Shown here: piece by piece, positions 15,542-24,103 of the stretch
Layout of the letters: every line of letters starts with the position of its first letter
Numbering within the stretch: the stretch's first letter is position 1
Source of the DNA: Loktanella salsilacus
GTDB lineage: Bacteria; Pseudomonadota; Alphaproteobacteria; Rhodobacterales; Rhodobacteraceae
Assembly: GCF_900114485.1 (NCBI RefSeq)
Contig: NZ_FOTF01000021.1
Span: 1 to 53,119, forward strand
Direction: 5' to 3'
Length of the DNA: 53,119 nucleotides
Notes under the pieces: model-generated
The model's input: only the letters and a program-made list of their open reading frames with translations
Told to the model about the DNA's origin: nothing
The model's database searches: none
Made by a program: the position numbers and the translations under genes

Positions 15542-16473
15542 AGGCGCCGCGCGATCACGGCGGCGGTCTGGACGCGGCTATTGCGGAATACGGCGGCACC
15601 CGCGCCGATTGGCTTGACCTGTCGACGGGCATTAACCCCGTCCCCTATCCGCTGCCCGACCTTGCCCCCCATGCCTGGAACGCCCTGCCCGATCAGGCCG
15701 CGCAGGCCAAGCTGATCCAGCGCGCCCGCGCCTTCTGGAATGTCCCGGACGCAGCGGCCGTGTTGCCGATCCCCGGTGCCTCTGCCGCGATTGCCCAACT
15801 GCCGCGCCTTGGCAAAGCGGGCCAGGTCTCGATCCCCGGCCCGACCTACAACGAACACGGCGCAGCCTTTCGCGCTGCGGGCTGGACACTGGTGGATGAT
15901 GCCAGCGATGCCATCGTCGCGGTGCACCCGAACAACCCGGACGGCATGGTGTGGCAAGCGGATCAGATCACCGCTGACCTGAGCATCATCGACGAAAGCT
16001 TTTGCGATGTCATGCCAGAGGCGTCGCTGATCCGCCTGTCCGCGCGGCCCGGCACCATTGTGCTGAAAAGCTTTGGCAAATTCTGGGGCCTTGCAGGTCT
16101 GCGCCTTGGCTTTGCCATTGGCGATCCGGCGATTATCGCCGATCTGGCAGAGGCGCTTGGCCCTTGGCCCGTGTCCGGTCCGGCCCTTTCCATCGGGGCA
16201 GAGGCGCTGGCCGACCCGATGTGGGCGGACGAGACATGCGCCCGGCTGACCAAAGATGCCCAGCGCCTTGATGACCTGCTCATCGCACAAGGTGCGATCG
16301 TCAAAGGCGGCACATCCCTGTTCCGCCTGTATCAGGTTGAAGACGCCGCCGCCGCGCAGGCGCATCTGGCCCAGAGCCATATCTGGAGCCGGATTTTCCC
16401 CTACGCGACCGACTGGTTGCGCCTTGGCCTGCCCCCGCCGGACCGCTGGGATCAAATTGAAGGTGCCTTTTGA
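15538..16473 (+). CDS. cobC: Threonine-phosphate decarboxylase
   Basis: 311 residues, PLP-dependent and related to histidinol-phosphate aminotransferase. It makes (R)-1-amino-2-propanol phosphate, the linker between corrin ring and nucleotide loop. Signs: DHGGGLDAAIAEYGG at the start, LDLSTGINPVPYP, HPNNPDG, IIDESFCD, and the PLP Lys181 in LKSFGKFWGLAGLRLG. It is somewhat shorter than the ~330-residue family average. It overlaps the DUF1636 gene by ATGA and passes directly into cobD by TTGA, so the three genes form one translational unit. Confidence 0.95.
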   Translation: MKAPRDHGGGLDAAIAEYGGTRADWLDLSTGINPVPYPLPDLAPHAWNALPDQAAQAKLIQRARAFWNVPDAAAVLPIPGASAAIAQLPRLGKAGQVSIPGPTYNEHGAAFRAAGWTLVDDASDAIVAVHPNNPDGMVWQADQITADLSIIDESFCDVMPEASLIRLSARPGTIVLKSFGKFWGLAGLRLGFAIGDPAIIADLAEALGPWPVSGPALSIGAEALADPMWADETCARLTKDAQRLDDLLIAQGAIVKGGTSLFRLYQVEDAAAAQAHLAQSHIWSRIFPYATDWLRLGLPPPDRWDQIEGAF

Positions 16474-17369
16474 CGCTGATCTTCGGCCTTTTGCTGGACG
16501 CGATGTTTGGCGAACCACGCTGGCTATGGTCCCGTATTCCCCATCCTGCCGTCATGATGGGGGCCTGCGTCGCCTGGATCGACCGCCGCGCCAACAACGG
16601 TGCCAATCGCCGCGCCAAGGGGGTCATCGCCTTTGGCCTACTGGCGCTGGCCTTTGTCCTGCTAGGCTTTGTGCTGGCCGCGATTCCCGGGCACGCCGTG
16701 GACATCATCGTGCTGGCCATCCTGCTGGCGCAGCGAAGCCTTGTTGATCACGTCCGCCTTGTTGCAACGGCCCTGCGCCAGTCGCTAAGCGCTGGCCGCA
16801 CCGCCGTCGCGCAGATCGTCGGCCGCCAGACCGCGACCCTGAACGAAGCCGCCGTCAGCCGCGCCGCGATTGAAAGCGCCGCCGAGAACTTCTCTGACGG
16901 TGTGATCGCGCCTGCCTTCTGGTTCGCCGTCGGCGGGTTGCCGGGTTTGCTGCTGTATAAAATCACCAATACCGCTGATTCCATGATCGGCTATCGCACC
17001 GAAAAATACGCTGAATTCGGCTGGGCCGCGGCGCGGTTCGACGATCTGCTGAACCTGATACCCGCGCGCCTATCCGCCCTGCTGATCTGGCTGACCGCCC
17101 CTAATCGCTATGCCCTGCCCGCGATCATGGCAGAGGCGCCGCGCCACCGCTCTCCCAATGCAGGCTGGCCAGAGGCGGCGATGGCCCAAGTGCTGGGCGT
17201 CGCCCTCTCCGGCCCGCGCACCTATGACGGTGTGCGGCGCGATTATCCCTTCGTGAACGATGATGGCCGCCATTTGATAGGCCCCGCCGACATCGAAAAC
17301 GCCTGCACCGTGCTGTGGCGCACTTGGGCACTGGGGCTTTTCGCCGCCCTGATTGTGACCCTGTTCTAA
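16470..17369 (+). CDS. cobD: Adenosylcobinamide-phosphate synthase
   Basis: 299 residues, inner-membrane protein (also called CbiB) that joins aminopropanol phosphate to the f side chain of adenosylcobyric acid. Signs: DAMFGEPRWLWSRIPHPAVMMG, ESAAENFSDGVIAPAFWFAVGGLPG, YKITNTADSMIGYRTEKYAEFGWAAARFDDLLNLIPARLSA, all highly typical. Four to five membrane segments are visible. The start is TTG 16470, overlapping the cobC stop (TTGA); no other start gives the conserved N-terminus. The 3' end contains GTGACCCT, which pairs with AGGGTCAC at 17393-17400 and could fold between this gene and the next. Confidence 0.96.
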   Translation: MTLIFGLLLDAMFGEPRWLWSRIPHPAVMMGACVAWIDRRANNGANRRAKGVIAFGLLALAFVLLGFVLAAIPGHAVDIIVLAILLAQRSLVDHVRLVATALRQSLSAGRTAVAQIVGRQTATLNEAAVSRAAIESAAENFSDGVIAPAFWFAVGGLPGLLLYKITNTADSMIGYRTEKYAEFGWAAARFDDLLNLIPARLSALLIWLTAPNRYALPAIMAEAPRHRSPNAGWPEAAMAQVLGVALSGPRTYDGVRRDYPFVNDDGRHLIGPADIENACTVLWRTWALGLFAALIVTLF

Positions 17370-17418
17370 TCCGCAGATGCCTCTGGCAGGATAGGGTCAC
17401 ATCAAAAGGACCGATCCC

Positions 17419-18573
17419 ATGCGCTTGACTGCCCTGCTCCTCACCCTCGCCACGCCGCTGGCCGCACAGGACTGCGGCGCATCGCTGCCGGACTTCAAGG
17501 CGGGGGTTCTGGCCGAGGTAACCGCAATGGGCATCGCACCCGATGTGGCAGAGGCATTCTTGTCCAGCGCGCAAATCGACCCCGCCGTGTTGAAGGCGGA
17601 CCGGGCGCAGGGGGTGTTCCAGCTTGATTTCGTCACCTTCTCTCGCCGCTTGATCAGCACCGCGCGGCTGGACGCAGGCAAAGCGATGGGACAGCAGTAT
17701 TCCGACACCTTTGCGCAGATCGAGGCGCAATACGGCATCCCGCGCGGTGTCCTGCTGGCGTTTTGGGCATTCGAGACCGACTACGGCGCAATCCAAGGTG
17801 ATTTCAATACGCGCAACGCGCTCTTCACCCTCGCCCATGATTGCCGCCGGCCAGAGCTGTTCCGCCCCGAACTGCTGGCCGCGATGCAGCTATACGCACG
17901 CGGTGATTTCGATCTGGGCACGACGGGTGCTTGGGCCGGAGAGATCGGACAAGTCCAAATGCTGCCCCGCGACATCATCGCCCACGCCGTGGACGGCGAT
18001 GGTGACAGGCATATCGATCTGAAAGGCTCTGCCGCCGATGCGCTGATGTCAGGCGCGGCGCTTCTGTCCGCGCTGGGTTGGCGCGCGAATGAGCCTGCGC
18101 TGCAAGAGATTACCGTGCCAGAGAGCTTGGACTGGTCCCGCACGGGACTTAATCACGAACTACCCGCTGCCGATTGGGCCGCCCTTGGCGTGACGGGACG
18201 CGGCGAAGCGCTTTCGGATCTGCCCGGCGCAGTGCTGCTGCCCATGGGGCGGAACGGTCCGGCCTTCATGGCCTACCCCAATTTCAGCGTCTATTTCGAA
18301 TGGAACCAGTCGCTGACCTACGTGACAACCGCCGCCTATTTCGCGACCCGGTTGGCGGGGGCACAAATCTATGATGCGGGCAATGCGGACCCGGGTTTGG
18401 ACGGGGCGCAGATGATAGCGCTGCAGGAAAAGCTGGCGGCACACGGCTATGACGTGGGCGGGATCGACGGGATCTTGGGCGAGAAAACGCGCGAGGCTGT
18501 GCAGTTGGAGCAGGCGCGGCTGGGCTTGCCTGCGGATGCCTGGCCAACGGCTGCGCTACTGGGGCAGCTTTGA
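17419..18573 (+). CDS. MltB-type lytic murein transglycosylase with peptidoglycan-binding domain
   Basis: 384 residues. A signal peptide (1-16, ending AAQ) targets the periplasm. The catalytic domain has the Glu119 motif AFWAFETDYGAIQG, then GEIGQVQMLPRDI and DLKGSAADALMSGAALLSALGWR, all typical of the SltB1/MltB family, which cleaves the MurNAc-GlcNAc bond and forms 1,6-anhydroMurNAc. Residues about 325-384 are a PG_binding_1 domain (MIALQEKLAAHGYDVGGIDGILGEKTREAV). There is no lipobox Cys at the signal cleavage point, so it is likely soluble. AAAGGA lies about 8 bases before the ATG. Confidence 0.94.
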   Translation: MRLTALLLTLATPLAAQDCGASLPDFKAGVLAEVTAMGIAPDVAEAFLSSAQIDPAVLKADRAQGVFQLDFVTFSRRLISTARLDAGKAMGQQYSDTFAQIEAQYGIPRGVLLAFWAFETDYGAIQGDFNTRNALFTLAHDCRRPELFRPELLAAMQLYARGDFDLGTTGAWAGEIGQVQMLPRDIIAHAVDGDGDRHIDLKGSAADALMSGAALLSALGWRANEPALQEITVPESLDWSRTGLNHELPAADWAALGVTGRGEALSDLPGAVLLPMGRNGPAFMAYPNFSVYFEWNQSLTYVTTAAYFATRLAGAQIYDAGNADPGLDGAQMIALQEKLAAHGYDVGGIDGILGEKTREAVQLEQARLGLPADAWPTAALLGQL

Positions 18574-18575
18574 TC

Positions 18576-18638
18576 GGGGGGCCAGCCCCCCGTCCCTGCG
18601 GGACTCCCCCCGAGGTATTTTTGACCAGAAGAAAAGTG
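18576..18638 (-). repeat. 3' interspersed repeat with GC hairpin (copy 2)
   Basis: On the minus strand it reads CTTCTTCTGGTCAAAAATACC, CTCGGGGGGAG, then a GGGGGG-CTGG-CCCCCC hairpin (18576-18591). It lies between the convergent mltB-type gene and smc, starting about 25 bases after the smc stop. Confidence 0.7.
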
Positions 18639-18663
18639 GACCTAGGGCCGCGGTGCGGCGCGA

Positions 18664-21600
18664 TTAGGCCACCATGCTTTCGGCTTTTTTCAAATCGACC
18701 GAGACAAGTTGGCTGACGCCTTGTTCACCCATGGTGACGCCGAAAAGGCGGTCCATGCGCGCCATCGTCACGGCGTGGTGCGTGATGATCAAAAAGCGCG
18801 TGTCGGTGCGGCGGGCCATTTCGTCCAGTAGATCGCAGAAACGCGTCACGTTGGCATCGTCCAGCGGCGCGTCGACCTCGTCCAGCACACAGATCGGGGC
18901 GGGGTTCGCAAGGAAGACCGCGAAGATCAGCGCCATCGCCGTAAGGGTCTGTTCCCCGCCAGAAAGCAGCGAGAGGGTCGAGAGTTTTTTGCCCGGCGGC
19001 TGGCACATAATCTCTAGCCCCGCGTCAAGCGGGTCTTCGCTTTCGACAAGGACGAGGCGCGCCTCTCCGCCGCCGAACAAGCTGCGAAACAGGGTCGAGA
19101 AGTTGGCGTTGACCTGCTCGAAAGCGGTCAGCAGCCGTTCGCGGCCTTCTTTGTTCAGCCCGGCGATACCAGAGCGCAGGGCGTCGATTGCGCCTTCAAG
19201 GTCGGCCTTTTCCGCGACCAGCGTGTCGTGTTCGGTCATGACCTCGGCCGCGTCTTCTTCGGCCCGCAGGTTCACCGCACCAAGTGCGTCGCGCTGGCGG
19301 CGATGGTTCGCGATATCGACATCGATTTTATCGGCACCCGGCAGGCCCGCGGCATCGATGCCTAGGCTGTCCCACAAAGCTTGCGGGGTGATGTCGCGGT
19401 CCTCGCTGATCCGCTCGACCGCCGCAGCGACGGCATCGCTGGCGGCATCGCCGCGGGCCTGGGCGCGGGCGCGAGCCTCGCGGGCGTCCGAGGCGGCGCG
19501 TTCGGTTTCGCGCTCTGCCAATGTAACATCGCGCAGGCTGGCTTCGCCCAGTGCCAGCGCCTCGGCGGCGGCGGCGCGGCGGGCATCCGCGTCTGCGATG
19601 CTGGCGGTCAGCTGTTCGCGCGTTTCCGCGATCTGGGCGGGGACGCTGGCCGCGTCTTCCAACTCATCCTCTGACGCATCTTTGCGGGCGGCAAGTTCGT
19701 TGCTGCGCTGGGTTGCGTTATCAAGGCGCAGCCGCCATCCCGACAATTCCTTGGTGATTTCCTGACTGCGCTTGAGGCGCGCGTCACCTGTCCGGCGCAG
19801 ATCATCCGCGCCAGCGCGGCGGGCAATCATCGTCATCCGCGCGGCTTCGACCGTCATACGGATGTCGTCAACGCCAGCGCGGGCGTCGTCCAGATCGGCA
19901 AGGTCCGCTTGCGCGGCCTCTGCCTCGATCACCTGTGCGCGGGCGGTGGCGGCCTCTTCTGCGTGGCGCGCCATGGCGAGCGAGAGGGATTCCAGTTTGC
20001 CAGCGGCCAGATTGCGGTCGGCTTCGGCGCGGCTGGCGGCGCGCTGCGCTTCGGCGACGCGCATGTCGGCGTCGCGGCGGGCATGGCGGGCGGTTTGGTC
20101 GGCCTGCGTCAGGGCGGATAGGCGGGCGGTCAGGGTTTCATGCGTCTCTACCGCTTCGGCAGCAGCGGCCTGTGCGATTTCCAGCTCGCTCCGCAGGTCG
20201 GCCAGCCGGTTCAGCTGCTGCAAACGCAGCGCGGCGGCAGAGGGTGCGTCAGCCGCGCCAGCGCGGTAGCCGTCCCAGCGCCACAGATCACCTGCTTGCG
20301 ACACAAGGCGTTGGCCCGGCATCAAATCGGCCTGCAAACGGGGACCATCGGCGGGATCGACAACGCCGATCTGGCCGATCCGGCGGGCCAAAACGTCCGG
20401 CACATCGACAACTTCGGACAGGGGCCGCGCCCCAGCAGGCAAAGGTTGCGCACGCGCATATCCGGGCAGTTCGACCCAGCCAGAAGGGTCAGTCGCGAGC
20501 ACGGCAGGTGCCTTGAGATCGTCGGCTAGTGCCGCGCCCAAAGCCGCCTCGAATCCGCGAGCAACGGTCAGCAGGTCAAGCACTTGGCCCCCTGCCCCCG
20601 CATCGCGTTCGACCAGCCGCGCCAATGCGCCAACTTCGGCTTGCAGCGCTTTCGCCTCGCCTTCTGCCGAGGAACGCTGCGCGCGGGCGTCGCTTTCCAG
20701 GCCTTGCGTCGCCGCGCGGGCCGCTTCGGTTTCAGCCAGCGTTTCTTCGGCATTGGCCGCCGTCGCTGTCGCGATCTCCTCGGCCAGCGTGGCTGCATCA
20801 AACGCCGCTTCAGCGCTGCTCCGTGCGGCCTCTGCCTCTGCCATGGCGCTGCGGGCACGGGCGGCTTCGGCTTCTGCGCGATCAGCCGTCTTGCGGTAAT
20901 CGTCCAGCAGGCGCTGCGCCGATTGGTGGCGTGCGGACAGGCGGGCGACATCTTCGGTCAGCTGGCCAAGGTCCTGTTCCCGCTGGGCTAGCACCTCTGC
21001 CGCCTCTGATGCGGCGTCTTGCGCGGCGGACAGGGCATCGTCGTGGCCCGCGCTGGCCTTGGCGATTTCCGCCGCTTCCCACGTCAGGCGCGCGATGGTG
21101 TCTTCGGCGTCGGCGTTCAGGCTGTCCTCTCGCGCGATGTCATGCGCCAGCTGTTCAATGCGCCGCGTCAGCGTGGCAATCGCAGCGGTGGCCTGCGCGT
21201 CCTGATCGGCCAGTTGGTCGCGCTGGACGGTCAGGCGCTGTAGAATCGCGCTGGCGGTTGCGTCCTCTTCACGCAGAGGCGGCAAAGCCTCTTCAGCGCC
21301 TGCACGCCTTGCAGTCGCCTCTTCTGCAGCGCGTTCCGCCTGCGCTGCGGCGAGGGCCGAGGTGCGGACCTCGGCCAAAGCGGCCTCCAGCGCGGCATTG
21401 GCGTCATGCCAGCGGCGATACAGCAACAAGTCTTCGGCATGGCGCAGGGCGGTGCCGATTTCGCGGTAGCGGGCGGCCTGCCGCGCTTGCCGCGCCAGTG
21501 TGCCAAGTTGCGCGGCCAATTGGCCGACCACGTCATCCACGCGCAGCAGGTTCGCCTCTGCGCCTTTTAGCTTCAGCTCTGCCTCGTGACGGCGCTGATA

Positions 21601-22119
21601 CAGGCCCGAAATGCCTGCCGCTTCTTCCAGAATCCGGCGGCGGCTGGTGGGTTTGGCGTTGATCAGCTCTGAAATCTGGCCTTGCCGCACCAAGGCGGGG
21701 GAATGCGCACCCGTCGAGGCATCGGCAAAGAGCATCTGCACGTCCCGCGCACGCACGTCCTTCGTGCCGACTTTATACGCCGAGCCTGCGTCGCGCGTGA
21801 TGCGGCGGGTGATGTCCAGACTATCGCTGTCATTGAACGCGGCCGGGGCCAGCCGTTCGCCGTTGTCGATGATCAGCGCGACTTCGGCAAAGTTGCGGGC
21901 CGGGCGCGTTGCGGTGCCGGCAAAGATCACGTCCTCCATCCCGCCGCCGCGCATCGCTGTGGGACGGTTTTCGCCCATCACCCAGCGCAAAGCTTCCAGC
22001 AGGTTGGACTTGCCGCAGCCATTGGGGCCGACAACGCCGGTCAGGCCATCGGCGATCACCAAGTCAGTGGGATCGACGAAGCTTTTGAAGCCGTTCAGGC
22101 GCAGGCGGGTAAAACGCAT
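18664..22119 (-). CDS. smc: Chromosome segregation protein SMC
   Basis: 1151 residues from ATG 22119, the normal size in Rhodobacteraceae. SMC dimers with ScpAB condense and organise the chromosome. The N-terminal head has FTRLRLNGFKSFVDPT and Walker A GPNGCGKSN (31-39); then about 460 residues of Ala/Glu-rich coiled coil, a hinge with DDLKAPAVLATDPSGWVELPGY, a second coiled coil, and the C-terminal head with signature LSGGEQTLTAMALIFAVF and Walker B PICVLDEVDAPLDDANV. A longer reading from further upstream is possible but adds no family sequence, and AAGGGG lies about 5-10 bases before 22119. scpA/scpB are not in the window. Confidence 0.97.
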   Translation of the reverse strand: MRFTRLRLNGFKSFVDPTDLVIADGLTGVVGPNGCGKSNLLEALRWVMGENRPTAMRGGGMEDVIFAGTATRPARNFAEVALIIDNGERLAPAAFNDSDSLDITRRITRDAGSAYKVGTKDVRARDVQMLFADASTGAHSPALVRQGQISELINAKPTSRRRILEEAAGISGLYQRRHEAELKLKGAEANLLRVDDVVGQLAAQLGTLARQARQAARYREIGTALRHAEDLLLYRRWHDANAALEAALAEVRTSALAAAQAERAAEEATARRAGAEEALPPLREEDATASAILQRLTVQRDQLADQDAQATAAIATLTRRIEQLAHDIAREDSLNADAEDTIARLTWEAAEIAKASAGHDDALSAAQDAASEAAEVLAQREQDLGQLTEDVARLSARHQSAQRLLDDYRKTADRAEAEAARARSAMAEAEAARSSAEAAFDAATLAEEIATATAANAEETLAETEAARAATQGLESDARAQRSSAEGEAKALQAEVGALARLVERDAGAGGQVLDLLTVARGFEAALGAALADDLKAPAVLATDPSGWVELPGYARAQPLPAGARPLSEVVDVPDVLARRIGQIGVVDPADGPRLQADLMPGQRLVSQAGDLWRWDGYRAGAADAPSAAALRLQQLNRLADLRSELEIAQAAAAEAVETHETLTARLSALTQADQTARHARRDADMRVAEAQRAASRAEADRNLAAGKLESLSLAMARHAEEAATARAQVIEAEAAQADLADLDDARAGVDDIRMTVEAARMTMIARRAGADDLRRTGDARLKRSQEITKELSGWRLRLDNATQRSNELAARKDASEDELEDAASVPAQIAETREQLTASIADADARRAAAAEALALGEASLRDVTLAERETERAASDAREARARAQARGDAASDAVAAAVERISEDRDITPQALWDSLGIDAAGLPGADKIDVDIANHRRQRDALGAVNLRAEEDAAEVMTEHDTLVAEKADLEGAIDALRSGIAGLNKEGRERLLTAFEQVNANFSTLFRSLFGGGEARLVLVESEDPLDAGLEIMCQPPGKKLSTLSLLSGGEQTLTAMALIFAVFLANPAPICVLDEVDAPLDDANVTRFCDLLDEMARRTDTRFLIITHHAVTMARMDRLFGVTMGEQGVSQLVSVDLKKAESMVA

Positions 22120-22219
22120 GGGCCATGGCCCCTTGTTTGATTCTTTGAGGGTCGAGGTTGATCGTCGAAACTGCGCCAAGTCAACCAAGCCGCCGCTGAA
22201 CCAGCCGGGGACACCGAAG

Positions 22220-22228
22220 TTATCCACA
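22220..22228 (+). promoter_or_regulatory. Perfect DnaA-box 9-mer TTATCCACA
   Basis: One exact DnaA box about 100 bases upstream of smc. No second box, AT-rich unwinding region or dnaA/parAB neighbourhood is present, so this is not an origin. A lone 9-mer is expected about 0.4 times by chance in a window of this size. Confidence 0.25.
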
Positions 22229-22335
22229 AGATCTTAAATGCGCGACACCACAATTATCAGCAGGCACCGCCATATTGTCGCCATCCCAGACCTGTCTAAA
22301 GCGGCGCAATACACAGGTAAAAGGGTCCCCGCGTT

Positions 22336-23037
22336 TTGGCGTATTTCGATTTTCTGCACGAGCTAGAGGATTACTCTCCCGACATGGTGACGCGGATGAA
22401 CCGCCGTCATGCGCGGATCGTCGCCCCCTTCAAAGAGGATCTGATTGGTGCGCAGGTGCTGGATCTGGCCGCCCATGACGGCCGGTGGAGCTATGCCTTG
22501 GCCGAACATGCAGAGCGTGTCGTCGGCGTCGAGGCGCGCCCAGATTTGATCGACCGCTTCGCCCAATATCCCGCAGGGCCGCAGCATGGCCGGGTGAAAT
22601 TGGTTTGCGACGACATCTATCGCGATTTGGACAAGCGGCTGATCCGCGACGAAACCTTCGATGCGGTCATGCTGTTCGGCATCTATTATCACGTCATGGA
22701 TCATTACGGCCTGCTGGCCCGCGTCACACAGCTAGAGCCAGAGCTGATCGTGATCGATTCGGAGTTTATGGTAGACCGCAATCCGATCATCCAGATGGTC
22801 AAGGAACGCACCGATAACCCGCTGAACGCCATTGCGCAGGTGCCGGGCCAAGAGGTCACGATGAAGGGTGTGCCGTCCACTGGTGCGATGGAACGCATGG
22901 CCGATGTGCTGGGCTATGGCTGCACCTGGGTTGATTGGGACGCCGTGCCCGAAGATCAGCGCGGCACCGTGCGCGATTATTTCCGCGACGGCGAAATGCG
23001 ACGTAAAACCTGCGTTCTGCGCCCCCTGCCCACCTAA
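22336..23037 (+). CDS. SAM-dependent class I methyltransferase of unknown substrate
   Basis: 233 residues. Motif I is VLDLAAHDGRWSYALAEHAERVVGVEA (about residues 41-67), followed by VCDDIYRDL and FDAVMLFGIYYHVMDHYGLLARV, a typical Rossmann methyltransferase. The substrate is not recognisable. The start is taken as TTG 22336, which follows AAAAGGG by about 10 bases and gives a family-like N-terminus (MAYFDFLHEL); ATG 22384 is the alternative. It is followed directly by the cobalamin riboswitch, so it is not under that switch and is probably a separate transcript, divergent from smc. Confidence 0.8.
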   Translation: MAYFDFLHELEDYSPDMVTRMNRRHARIVAPFKEDLIGAQVLDLAAHDGRWSYALAEHAERVVGVEARPDLIDRFAQYPAGPQHGRVKLVCDDIYRDLDKRLIRDETFDAVMLFGIYYHVMDHYGLLARVTQLEPELIVIDSEFMVDRNPIIQMVKERTDNPLNAIAQVPGQEVTMKGVPSTGAMERMADVLGYGCTWVDWDAVPEDQRGTVRDYFRDGEMRRKTCVLRPLPT

Positions 23038-23085
23038 GATCACGCCCGAATCCGGGTTGACGCGCCCGCTGCGCCGGGCGCACAA

Positions 23086-23303
23086 AGAACCCTGCAAGGT
23101 TCCCCACGACAGACGCAAAGCGTTGGGGATGAAACTGGGAATGTGGAAGGGGCCGATCCTGCGATCGGGAGGCCCCGTGCCACAGCCGCCCCCGCGACTG
23201 TAAGCGGTGAGCGTGACGTCATTAAGCCACTGGGCTGCCAAGCAATTGGCCCCCGGGAAGGCGACGCCGCGTGCACGAGCCGCAAGCCAGGAGACCGGCC
23301 TCG
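23086..23303 (+). ncRNA. Cobalamin (AdoCbl) riboswitch
   Basis: All conserved blocks are visible in order: GGTTCCCC with its pairing partner GGGGATGAAACTGGGAA, GTGCCACAGCCGCCCCCGCG followed by ACTGTAAGCGG, AGCCACTGGG, CCCGGGAAGGCG, and the terminal B12 box AGCCAGGAGACCGGCC at 23285-23300. It lies in the 316-base leader of the cbiM-like gene and, being the only one in the window, should repress the cobalt uptake unit (cbiM-like, cobW, GNAT) when adenosylcobalamin is plentiful. Confidence 0.96.
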
Positions 23304-23319
23304 CATGATGAAACCCCAT

Positions 23320-23348
23320 CCCGTCGGGTGTGACGGGCTATAGGAGAG
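23320..23348 (+). promoter_or_regulatory. Putative expression-platform hairpin and ribosome-binding site after the riboswitch
   Basis: CCCGTC (23320-23325) pairs with GACGGG (23332-23337), ending four bases before the Shine-Dalgarno AGGAGAG (23342-23348). No U-run follows, so control of translation initiation is more likely than termination. Confidence 0.5.
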
Positions 23349-23353
23349 ACAAA

Positions 23354-24022
23354 ATGCATATCGAACCCGGCGTCGTGACAGGCGCAAAACTGGCTCTTGG
23401 CAGCGTGACCGCTGCAGGTGCAGCCACTGTGTCCGCCAAAATGGTTTGGGAAAATCTGGTGCAGCGCGGGGCCGCGTCCCTGATCGCACGCAGCGCCATG
23501 GCCACCGCCGCGACCTTCGTCTTCTTTGAACTGCTGCCGCATCTGGCCGTCGGCCCGTCCGAAGTGCACCTGATCCTTGGATCGACCCTGCTGCTGATGC
23601 TGGGCACCGCGCCCGCCGCTGTCGGTCTGGCCCTTGGCCTGCTGCTGCAAGGTCTGCTGATGTCGCCAACGGATCTGCCCCAGTACGGCATGAACGTCAC
23701 CACCCTGCTGGTCCCCCTGCTGGCGCTGCACATGGTCACGAAATCCGTCGTCGCGCGCGGCACGGCTTATGTCGATCTGACCTACACGCAGGCGCTGAAG
23801 CTTTCGACCACCTACCAGGCTGGCGTTGTGGCTTGGGTCGCGTTCTGGGTTGTCTGGGGCGAAGGTGCCAGCGTGTCCACGCTGGCGTCGCTGTCGACCT
23901 TTGGCGCAGCTTACATGACCGTCGTGCTGATCGAACCGCTGGTTGATCTGGCCGTGCTGGCTGTCGCCAAGCGCATGAAAGCACAGGGTTCCGGCCTTCT
24001 GGACGCCCGCGTTTACGGCTAA
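23354..24022 (+). CDS. cbiM: CbiM-family cobalt ECF transporter membrane component
   Basis: 222 residues, integral membrane protein with about six hydrophobic segments. The N-terminus MHIEPG matches the CbiM/NikM hallmark in which the free Met1 amino group and His2 bind the metal ion. Other family-like segments are FELLPHLAVGPSEVHLILGSTLLLMLGTAPAAVGLALGLLLQG and DLPQYGMNVTTLLVPLLALH. The usual CbiN, CbiQ and CbiO partners are not in the window, so it may act as a solitary transporter, as is seen for some short CbiM relatives, or use partners elsewhere. ATG 23354 follows AGGAGAG by 6 bases. Position behind a B12 riboswitch supports cobalt uptake. Confidence 0.85.
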   Translation: MHIEPGVVTGAKLALGSVTAAGAATVSAKMVWENLVQRGAASLIARSAMATAATFVFFELLPHLAVGPSEVHLILGSTLLLMLGTAPAAVGLALGLLLQGLLMSPTDLPQYGMNVTTLLVPLLALHMVTKSVVARGTAYVDLTYTQALKLSTTYQAGVVAWVAFWVVWGEGASVSTLASLSTFGAAYMTVVLIEPLVDLAVLAVAKRMKAQGSGLLDARVYG

Positions 24023-24047
24023 GCCCGCATTCGCTGATCTGACACGC

Positions 24048-24075
24048 CGGGCCGAAGTCGCAGGACTTCGGCCCG
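24048..24075. other. 12-bp perfect stem-loop between cbiM and cobW
   Basis: CGGGCCGAAGTC (24048-24059) pairs with GACTTCGGCCCG (24064-24075) around a GCAG loop. There is no U-run after it. It may lower cobW expression relative to cbiM or protect the upstream message. Confidence 0.6.
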
Positions 24076-24103
24076 CATCCCTTTGACATATCGAGTTACC
24101 CTC

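Noticed and set aside
20529-21662. Long open frames opposite smc (and similar ones opposite cobN, mclA and aat)
   Set aside because: High-GC antisense shadows: Arg/Pro/Ala-rich, no ribosome sites, no family features, and fully covered by strongly supported genes.
22220-22228. DnaA box near smc as a possible replication origin
   Set aside because: Only one box, no cluster, no AT-rich unwinding element, no dnaA or partition genes nearby; chance expectation is about 0.4 per window.
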